Source: an uncultured Prevotella sp.
Lineage (GTDB): Bacteria > Bacteroidota > Bacteroidia > Bacteroidales > Bacteroidaceae
Length of the DNA stretch: 10,741 bases
Assembly: GCA_900770845.1 (NCBI GenBank)
Contig: CAAGLS010000095.1
Coordinates: 1-10,741, forward strand
Direction: 5' to 3'
The notes beneath the pieces were generated by a model. The model had not been told where the DNA came from. It did no database searches and worked only from the letters and a program-made list of their open reading frames with translations. Position 1 is the stretch's first letter. Each line of letters begins with the position of its first letter. This document shows, piece after piece, positions 5,754 through 10,741 of the stretch. Both the position numbers and the translations under genes were made by a program.

Positions 5754-6716
5754 ATGAAAACAAACAAGTACATGATGTTGGCCACAGCAGCCATTGCTCT
5801 CGCCTTGACGGCATGTAACAATGAAGACACTGAAAACAACGGTCTGGTGGCAGCCCGGGTTACGGCCGGTGTCAACAGCCTTGGCACGCGCGCCTTAGAC
5901 ACCACATGGGAAAGCGACATCATCGGCGTGATGGTGACCAAAGCGCCCACCAGCAACATGACCGCGCTCTACAAGAACGTGAAATACGCCACGACTGCCA
6001 ACTCCTCCGGCGCAGCCTCATTCACAGCTGAGACGGGCATGGGCATTTTCTTCCATGATGCGGCTGAGACCGTTACGTTCGCAGCCTACGCTCCCTATCA
6101 GGCATCTGCTGCCAACGCCCTGCCCGGCACCGACGGCGTGGTGAGTGGCTCAACCGAGAGCCAAAACACCCGCGAACGGCAAAAGGCGTTTGACTATCTC
6201 TACACTTCCAGTGCCACGGCAAGCTTCACATCTCCGCAGGTTAGCTTCGCCGGCGCTCATGCCTTCCAGCACAAGATGGCCCGTCTCGTCATCGTCGTCA
6301 AGACCGACCCCAACGCCGGCTTTGCCGCCACTGACGTCACCACCGGCACTTACTCGCTGACCGGACTCACCCACTCCGGATCGTTCAACGTAACTACCGG
6401 CGAGGCTAAGGCAACTGCCGCTGCCACAACATCAACAGCATGGTCGCTCACCGACAACAGTCTCAAGACCGCCGGAAACGACCAGGTGACCTTCAACAGC
6501 ATACTCTATCCACAGACACTGAGCAATGCCCTGACTTTCCAGGCTACAATTGGCGGACAGAACTACAAGACCGACTACAGCCTCTCTGAGCTCCAGTCCG
6601 GCTACTCCTACACGTTCACCGTCACAGTCAAAAAGACCGGCCTCGAGATTTCCGGCGCCACCGTTTCCGACTGGAACACAGACACCAGCACCGACGGCAT
6701 AGCCAACATGTATTGA
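5754..6716 (+). CDS. Fimbrillin-family lipoprotein, probable stalk subunit (320 aa)
   Basis: The signal peptide ends in lipobox LALTAC (Cys21) followed by NNEDTEN. SLGTRALDTTWESDIIGV (residues 42-59) holds the putative cleavage arginine (Arg46) and the first conserved strand of the fimbrillin (Mfa-like, FimA/Mfa1) fold. Later conserved stretches are YAPYQASAANALPGT, FQHKMARLVIVV, SGSFNVTTGEAKA, ILYPQTLSNAL, IGGQNYKTDYSL and the terminal GATVSDW. Length (~300 aa mature) fits a polymerising type V pilin, and there is no C-terminal adhesin module. By family knowledge such subunits are exported as lipoproteins, trimmed after the arginine and joined by strand exchange on the cell surface. It is the last gene of the operon, preceded by a 41-nt AT-rich gap that could hold a separate ribosome entry or processing site, and followed by a hairpin terminator. 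No small Mfa2/FimB-type anchor is seen nearby. Confidence 0.85.
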   Translation: MKTNKYMMLATAAIALALTACNNEDTENNGLVAARVTAGVNSLGTRALDTTWESDIIGVMVTKAPTSNMTALYKNVKYATTANSSGAASFTAETGMGIFFHDAAETVTFAAYAPYQASAANALPGTDGVVSGSTESQNTRERQKAFDYLYTSSATASFTSPQVSFAGAHAFQHKMARLVIVVKTDPNAGFAATDVTTGTYSLTGLTHSGSFNVTTGEAKATAAATTSTAWSLTDNSLKTAGNDQVTFNSILYPQTLSNALTFQATIGGQNYKTDYSLSELQSGYSYTFTVTVKKTGLEISGATVSDWNTDTSTDGIANMY

Positions 6717-6741
6717 TATAGTACTGTTGGTGAAAAAATGC

Positions 6742-6775
6742 AGCCGCCCGTTCCTTGTGATAGGAGCGGGCGGCT
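6742..6775. terminator. Terminator between convergent fimbrillin operon and regulator
   Basis: GCCGCCCGTTCC (6743-6754) and GGAGCGGGCGGC (6763-6774) pair over 12 positions, with one G-U wobble in plus-strand RNA and an A-C mismatch in minus-strand RNA, around an 8-nt loop. On the minus strand it is followed by a run of six T (complement of 6733-6738), so it fits best as the end of the regulator transcript. The plus-strand T-run is weak, but the GC-rich hairpin closely follows the pilin stop. Confidence 0.8.
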
Positions 6776-6838
6776 ATTCTGGAGTGAGATTTTGCTTCAA
6801 CAACATCTCCGAAAGATACAGATTGCAGGCTTCATGAT

Positions 6839-8548
6839 TTATGCTTCCTTCTTCTTGTCCTTGTTCTTTTGAGACAGTTTACGGTATTCCGTAGGCGTCA
6901 GGTTGTACTTGTTCTTGAAAGCACGGTAGAAAGTGCGCAGTGCGCCGAAGGCGGCCTCCTTAGCGATGAACTCCAGCACGTAGTCGGTCTCCTCAAGCAG
7001 TTTGCAAGCATACTCAAGGCGCAAGTCGGTGACAATCTCCTTCATTGTGGTCTTGTAGTCCTCCGACAACTGGCGGTTGATGGTGCGCCGCTTCAGCACC
7101 AACGACTGCTCCAGCTGCTCATAGTTGATTTCGGCATTGAGGAAAGCCTTGTCTTTCGACAGCACGTCGCGGATGCGGTCAACTAAGCTGACTTTTGCTT
7201 TTCTCGACCTTCCCACGGGCTTTGGCTCGGACCTGCTGGCCGCGAGCTTCACGTATTTGTAGATATATTCGCTGTCGCGCATACGCTGGTGATGGTAGAC
7301 CATCATGCCAATGATGACGATAATCAGGGCAACGGCCACACCGGCAGCCACCATCTTGTGGACACGCTGCTTGAAATAGGAGATGCGGAGCTCGCTGTTC
7401 TCGCTCATCACGTTGTAGAACTCCATGTTCTCGCGGTTGATGTATTGGTTGATGCTCTTCTGCTCGCGGAGCATGTTCTCGGCCTTGTCCGTCTCGCCCT
7501 GACGCGTATAGAGCCATACCAGGTTGTTGCAAACCTCGAACAGTTCGGTTGACGGGCTGTTGCAGTTGTTATTGAAGAAAGTCTCGGTCTCGCCGATGAG
7601 GCTCGCCGGAGGCACCGTGCCAGCTTCCAGATAGATGCCGAGCAGAGGGCCCAGGGTGCCGGTGGTAGGCGGGTAGATGCGCCACAAGCGGTAGGCCTTG
7701 GCGGCGGCCTTCAAGCTTTCCTCCTTGCGCCCGCATTTGGCCAGGGCGTGTCCCAGCGAGATGTAGAGCGTGATGCGGTGGATGTCGTAACCTGCCTTGT
7801 CAGTAACCCCGTCACCGCCCCGCCGCTCCTCGCGGTCCAACTCGGTGATTACCTCTTTAATATAGTTGACAGCCTTGCCGCACATATTATGGTCAATATA
7901 GATGTTGCCCTGCAGTTCGTCAAGCCAATGGCGCATGATGGCACTGTTGCCGCGCACACGGGAATCGGGGTCATGCCGGTATTTGGCCACGATGCTGCGC
8001 GCGTCGGCCATCTCGCGCAGTGCGCCCTTGACGTCACCGCTATTGGACAGAGCCCTTATCTTAAAGTACGCACAATAAAGCAGGTAGAAAGCCTTGTTGG
8101 CGCGCCAATTGACATCATCGTCGTCATGGCTTTCTACAATCTCGCGTATTTTAGTCAAGGCGCGGGTCAGTTGTTCATATTGTCCGAGCTCATCCAGAAT
8201 GTTGCACTGCAGTCCGAGACTTTCCAGCTGTATCCGGTCGTCCTTTCCGCTTTTGTCAAGGTTTTCTAAGTTGAGTGCATGCTGCATGGCCTTGGCGTAA
8301 TAGTTGTTGGCCAGGCACACGTAGCCGGCCACACGCTCATAACGCCGGCGAGTGGTTGTTTTCCAGCCTTCGCGCTGTAGCCGTTCGAAGGCTGGCTTGA
8401 GCAGTTGATATGCCGGTTGCGGGTGGGTGACGTAATACTTGTCGATGAAATTCACGTCCAGTGAGTCGACGGCCATCGCCCGCATCCCCAAAAGGAGAAA
8501 GGCCAAAAGGATGAGATGCTTGATATGTTTCGACATTGGCTGATTCAT
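6839..8548 (-). CDS. Membrane-spanning TPR / AraC-type transcriptional regulator (569 aa)
   Basis: Residues 1-26 form a signal peptide (HLILLAFLLLGMRAMA). Residues ~30-395 are helical TPR-like repeats, for example LYISLGHALAKCGRKEESLK and LVWLYTRQGETDKAENMLRE, expected in the periplasm. Residues ~399-418 (MVAAGVAVALIIVIIGMMVY) are a transmembrane helix. Residues ~455-560 form a cytoplasmic AraC-type double helix-turn-helix: YEQLEQSLVLKRRTINRQL for the first helix pair and FIAKEAAFGALRTFYRAFKN...LTPTEYRK for the second. Such one-component regulators sense an envelope signal and act directly on DNA. It is convergent to the fimbrillin operon with a shared terminator, making it the best local candidate for controlling the pilus promoter (inference). 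Two starts are possible: ATG 8548 and in-frame ATG 8536 (MSKHIKH). A -7-like box at 8560-8553 would start transcription at about 8546, favouring the second ATG or a leaderless message. Lysine-rich C-terminus (KNKDKKKEA). Confidence 0.85.
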   Translation of the reverse strand: MNQPMSKHIKHLILLAFLLLGMRAMAVDSLDVNFIDKYYVTHPQPAYQLLKPAFERLQREGWKTTTRRRYERVAGYVCLANNYYAKAMQHALNLENLDKSGKDDRIQLESLGLQCNILDELGQYEQLTRALTKIREIVESHDDDDVNWRANKAFYLLYCAYFKIRALSNSGDVKGALREMADARSIVAKYRHDPDSRVRGNSAIMRHWLDELQGNIYIDHNMCGKAVNYIKEVITELDREERRGGDGVTDKAGYDIHRITLYISLGHALAKCGRKEESLKAAAKAYRLWRIYPPTTGTLGPLLGIYLEAGTVPPASLIGETETFFNNNCNSPSTELFEVCNNLVWLYTRQGETDKAENMLREQKSINQYINRENMEFYNVMSENSELRISYFKQRVHKMVAAGVAVALIIVIIGMMVYHHQRMRDSEYIYKYVKLAASRSEPKPVGRSRKAKVSLVDRIRDVLSKDKAFLNAEINYEQLEQSLVLKRRTINRQLSEDYKTTMKEIVTDLRLEYACKLLEETDYVLEFIAKEAAFGALRTFYRAFKNKYNLTPTEYRKLSQKNKDKKKEA

Positions 8549-8552
8549 TTAG

Positions 8553-8560
8553 CAAATTTA
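8553..8560 (-). promoter_or_regulatory. Possible -7 box of the TPR/AraC regulator
   Basis: TAAATTTG on the minus strand matches TAnnTTTG and ends only 5 nt before the annotated ATG at 8548. No good -33 TTTG is present 19 nt upstream. If used, initiation would fall at or just inside the first ATG, so translation would start at 8536 or be leaderless. Confidence 0.35.
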
Positions 8561-8727
8561 GATAAAATTCCCGAATTATAAGCCAGTCGAGATAAAAAAC
8601 TTAATAGATTTCCTCCCCCCATGCGCTGATAGCAAGGAAAATCAAGGCCTGCATACGCTCAATCCTAATTTACGTGCTCTAAGTCACAATTTTTTATTAT
8701 CTTTGAAGGGAGAACTATTAACATGTT

Positions 8728-9462
8728 TTGTTGCTCACCCACCATGTGGACGAAGTGTCCATGGAGAGTACGAGCGTCTATTGGATCCCCATTTGGCGTA
8801 TCCTTGCCCCCCCCCATTTCCTCCTGCGGCTCGTCAACCCATATTTCATCAAACAGCTGCCCTGGCACAAAAGCGATGTCGCTGACGCGCAATGGATTGC
8901 CGAGTGCACGATGAAGAACTTGGTCAGCGGCAGCTTCGTGCCGCCGGAGGACATACAACAGCTTAGACAATACGACAGGCGCATTTTCGACCTTGACGAG
9001 GAAATCGTTCGCAAATTGTCCAAACTACCAGGAGTAAAGGAGCGGACGGCCACATCATTGATCGCAGAGATCGGAACGGACATGAGCAAGTTCGAGACGG
9101 CCAACCACCTTGCAGCATGGAGCGGGCTGAGACCGAGAAACGACGAGTCCAACAAGAAGTTCAAGTCACGTCGCATAACTCACGGCAACGTATATCTCCG
9201 AAAGAACATCATCCAGTGCGCATGGGCGGCAAGCAGGACTAAAGACTGCTTTTTCAGCCGCTTCTCCTATCACCAGACACAGGTGAGGAAGAAGAACAAG
9301 ATGAAGGTCATCGTCGCTGTGGCCAGGAAGCTATTAGTTGCCACATGGCATGTAATCAACGACAAGACCGATTATGTTGACTTCAAAAACAAGATCGCCA
9401 AGCATCCGTCACAAACGGATGAATACGATATACCACCCATGGAAAGGTTATTATCTTTGTGA
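8728..9462 (+). pseudogene. IS110-family transposase, N-terminally truncated and internally deleted
   Basis: The 244-codon frame carries DEDD-domain motifs MESTSVYWIPIW (the conserved Glu at residue 13), LVNPYFIKQLP and SDVADAQWIAE (Asp50 and Asp53). The C-terminal Transposase_20 domain follows: LPGVKERTATSLIAEIGTDM, WSGLRPRNDESNKK (probable catalytic Ser141), KSRRITHGNVYLRK and RKKNKMKVIVAVARKLL. Family members are usually about 340-400 residues. Missing are the N-terminal ~60 residues with the first catalytic Asp, and the linker region that should separate EEIVRKLSK from LPGVKE (residues 92-106). The latter removes very roughly 100-150 residues in frame. An ATG at 8723 with a normal-looking leader lies in a different frame, so the N-terminal deletion also shifts frame; the listed frame begins at TTG. 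A nine-C tract (8807-8815) lies in the coding region. Not expected to be active. Confidence 0.8.
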
Positions 9463-9600
9463 TGGTTCCGACCTCGCTTGCAAATTAGCCCATCCCATGG
9501 GTGGCAATGGAAGCCAGTTTGAGCCCTGAGCTCGAAGAGGAAAGTATGATAATTCCCCACATCCGCGTTTATGCGTGGGTGTGGGATGTTATGCGTCATT
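9463..9600. other. Structured non-coding segment 3' of the transposase (possible IS end / bridge RNA region)
   Basis: CCACCCATGG (9433-9442) and CCATGGGTGG (9495-9504) are a 10-bp inverted repeat spanning the transposase stop. CCCACATCCGCG (9556-9567) pairs with CGTGGGTGTGGG (9574-9585) as a 12-bp stem with two G-U wobbles and a 6-nt loop. No reading frame of note is present. Some IS110/IS1111 elements carry their guide RNA next to the transposase gene, so this could be that segment; it could also be ordinary hairpins at the element end. Confidence 0.35.
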
Positions 9601-9679
9601 ATTTTTAAAGCTTGATTTTAGACCTTGTTTTTAGTTACTCTTGCCCGAAAATCTATTAGGTTTTATAGAGGAAAGATAA

Positions 9680-9866
9680 AGTATAGATGCCAAGTTCGGT
9701 AAGGAGGGTACTCCTCAACGCGCACAGGCTGAGGAAGAGGCTTATTTTTACTCAGGCCAGATACATCAGGATGCTCTCAAAGTGAAGAATGGAGTCTTAT
9801 AGATGCACTTGGTCTGAGAATTGAAATTGTCAATGTAGTAGCGGCTACCGCCCCACGGCATCTAAG
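9680..9866 (+). pseudogene. Degenerate HigA/XRE-type antitoxin remnant
   Basis: Frame 9680-9802 reads SIDAKFGKEGTPQRAQAEEE, then AYFYSGQIHQDALKVKNGV and a stop. This matches the N-terminal pattern of Bacteroidetes HigA-type antitoxins (GKxGTPxR...E...FY.G..L.DA). In another frame, 9796-9843 reads SLIDALGLRIEIVNVV, like the final helix and strand of the same family (RIINALGLRIEIV). The helix-turn-helix DNA-binding core that should lie between is missing. There is no in-frame ATG at the front and the two pieces are out of frame with each other. A good terminator follows at 9867. No HigB toxin is visible upstream. The family call rests on motif memory; it is a remnant rather than a working antitoxin. 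Confidence 0.5.
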
Positions 9867-9902
9867 GAGAAGGTTGCTTCGGCTTCCTTCTCTTTTTCTT
9901 TT
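9867..9902 (+). terminator. Intrinsic terminator with UUCG tetraloop
   Basis: GAGAAGG (9867-9873) pairs with CCTTCTC (9886-9892). Inside lie a symmetric TT/TT internal loop and a GC/GC pair closed by TTCG, and a T-rich tract (9893-9902) follows. It is a textbook rho-independent terminator at the end of the antitoxin remnant. Confidence 0.85.
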
Positions 9903-9945
9903 AAGGCAAAAACTCGTCCGTCATATTCTCCTTTGCGACTTCACT

Positions 9946-10044
9946 AAATTTGCGATTAGCTACATAAATAGCTTAATCAAATTTGCGATTAGCTGCAATT
10001 ATGTCTAAATAAAATTTGCGATTAGCTGCATTTGCGCCCTTAAT
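9946..10044. repeat. Three tandem 33-bp-period repeats upstream of the right ATPase
   Basis: AAATTTGCGATTAGCT is identical at 9946-9961, 9979-9994 and 10012-10027, a strict 33-bp period with diverged 17-bp fillers. Copies 2 and 3 extend to ...AGCTGCA. The last copy ends 19 bp before the -33 box of the following promoter, and 33 bp is about three helical turns, so the copies present nearly the same face. They look like regulator binding sites rather than a CRISPR array. Confidence 0.8.
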
Positions 10045-10046
10045 AT

Positions 10047-10077
10047 TTTGATATTCCGAAGATTATCTATAACTTTG
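10047..10077 (+). promoter_or_regulatory. Consensus promoter of the right ATPase gene
   Basis: TTTG (10047-10050), a 19-nt spacer and TAACTTTG (10070-10077) match the Bacteroidetes primary sigma consensus without mismatch. The start would be near 10084, leaving a leader of only about 11 nt before the ATG at 10095. Confidence 0.8.
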
Positions 10078-10094
10078 CGGTAAAGCAAGATAAT

Positions 10095-10741
10095 ATGGAA
10101 GGACAGATCTATAAACGTAAGATTTACGATGCCATGCTCAAATGGAAGCATGACTCGGCTGGGTCAACAGCACTGATGATAGAAGGCCCCCGACGGGTCG
10201 GGAAGTCCACCATTATCAAACAGTTCGCCCAACGGGAATACAAGAGCTACATCATGATAGATTTCTCAAAGGCTTCAGAAGAGGAGAAGGGCGTTTTCAA
10301 TAATCTCTCAAACATTGACTTCTTTTTCGCCACGTTGAAACTTATTGAGGGTACGGCTCTGTATGAGCGGGAGTCGGTCATCATCTTTGACGAAGTCCAG
10401 TTGTTTCCCGTTGCACGACAGGCCATCAAGCACTTGGTGGCTGACGGCAGATACGATTACATAGAAACAGGCTCGCTCATCAGCATTCACAAGAACGTGA
10501 AAGGTATTGTGATTCCGAGCGAGGAAGAGTCCATCAATATGTACCCCATGGACTATGAGGAATTCCGATGGGCTATGGGAGATGTGGCTACCATCCCTCT
10601 TCTTAAAGAGATGTTTCAAAAAGGCCAGTCGTTGGGTGATGACGTGAACCGCAAACTCATGCTTGACTTCAGACTTTATATGCTTGTTGGAGGCATGCCC
10701 CAGGCTGTCAGCACATACCTTCAGACCCACGATTTTTCTCA
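10095..10741 (+). CDS. AAA-family ATPase (AAA_14/DUF4143 type), first 215 residues, cut by window edge
   Basis: The frame opens at ATG 10095 (MEGQIYKRKIYDAMLKWKHD) and stays open to the window edge. Walker A is GPRRVGKST (residues 31-39) and Walker B is VIIFDE (95-100), followed by VQ. A sensor-like ETGSLIS (124-130) and the family's 'MYPMDYEEFRWAMGD' segment come next, then LYMLVGGMPQAV leading into DUF4143. Unlike the left-edge ATPase, all P-loop residues are present, so nucleotide binding is expected. Members are common in Bacteroidetes and archaea in many diverged copies. Their role is unknown; defence, toxin-like or mobile-element functions have all been suggested. The protein lacks signal or membrane segments and is presumably cytoplasmic. 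It has its own perfect promoter with three upstream repeats and is a single-gene unit as far as seen. Confidence 0.85.
   Translation, partial: MEGQIYKRKIYDAMLKWKHDSAGSTALMIEGPRRVGKSTIIKQFAQREYKSYIMIDFSKASEEEKGVFNNLSNIDFFFATLKLIEGTALYERESVIIFDEVQLFPVARQAIKHLVADGRYDYIETGSLISIHKNVKGIVIPSEEESINMYPMDYEEFRWAMGDVATIPLLKEMFQKGQSLGDDVNRKLMLDFRLYMLVGGMPQAVSTYLQTHDFS

Larger units (their letters stand above)
8694..9600 (+). mobile_element. IS110-family insertion sequence remnant (approximate limits)
   Basis: The segment contains an internally deleted IS110-type transposase reading frame, a promoter-like TTATTATCTTTG and leader upstream, and about 140 nt of structured non-coding DNA downstream. IS110 elements lack long terminal inverted repeats and insert by a recombinase guided by a bridge RNA encoded in a non-coding end, so the ends cannot be fixed by inspection; these limits are a guess. 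TTATTATCTTTG occurs at both 8694-8705 and 9448-9459. Confidence 0.55.

Noticed and set aside
7748..8269. 173-codon plus-strand open frame inside the regulator gene
   Set aside because: Antisense shadow of the TPR region, whose GC-rich codons leave the complementary frame open.
8549..8690. Gap between the regulator and the IS remnant examined for a small gene or divergent promoter
   Set aside because: No reading frame, hairpin terminator or good plus-strand promoter seen apart from the regulator's own -7-like box.
9946..10044. CRISPR-like regular spacing (three 16-bp cores at 33 bp)
   Set aside because: Cores are too short, there are only three units, the fillers partly resemble each other, and the array sits directly on a promoter; no cas genes are present.

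Overview
The window looks like chromosome of a Bacteroidales bacterium, most likely Prevotella/Segatella or a close relative. Three things support this. Promoters match the Bacteroidetes TTTG-N19-TAnnTTTG pattern. There is a three-gene fimbrillin lipoprotein operon with acidic residues just after the lipidated cysteine. There is also a membrane-spanning TPR/AraC regulator of the kind common in this phylum. All family assignments were made by reading motifs; no database search was run.

Layout. (1) 1-420: 5' part of a minus-strand AAA/DUF4143-type ATPase running off the left edge. Its promoter is bracketed by two copies of a 39-bp element. (2) 447-1061: a RhuM-family gene whose conserved N-terminal half breaks into a different reading frame. 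It ends at a bidirectional terminator, and a consensus minus-strand promoter (1131-1161) faces that terminator from the other side. (3) 1192-6716: promoter region and three collinear fimbrillin-family lipoprotein genes (778, 683 and 320 aa). The first two are large and share a C-terminal adhesin-like module; the third is a plain pilin-sized subunit. (4) 6742-6775: a terminator shared with the convergent gene. (5) 6839-8548 (minus): the TPR-transmembrane-AraC regulator, a plausible controller of the pilus operon. (6) 8694-9600: a deletion derivative of an IS110-family element with a structured 3' non-coding segment. (7) 9680-9902: a broken HigA/XRE-type antitoxin remnant with an intact terminator. 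(8) 9946-10741: three 33-bp-spaced repeats, a perfect consensus promoter and the 5' part of a second AAA/DUF4143-type ATPase running off the right edge.

How it fits together. The central block is a surface pilus module: two tip- or shaft-incorporated adhesins, one stalk-type subunit and, convergently, a one-component envelope sensor/regulator. Both flanks are accessory DNA. Each flank ATPase has its own repeat-decorated promoter, and the RhuM, IS110 and HigA genes between them are internally deleted while keeping recognisable ends. The most interesting signals are the repeat/promoter architectures of the two ATPases, the possible ~100-nt minus-strand RNA at 1026-1124, the modular relation among the three fimbrillins, and the repeated internal-deletion pattern.
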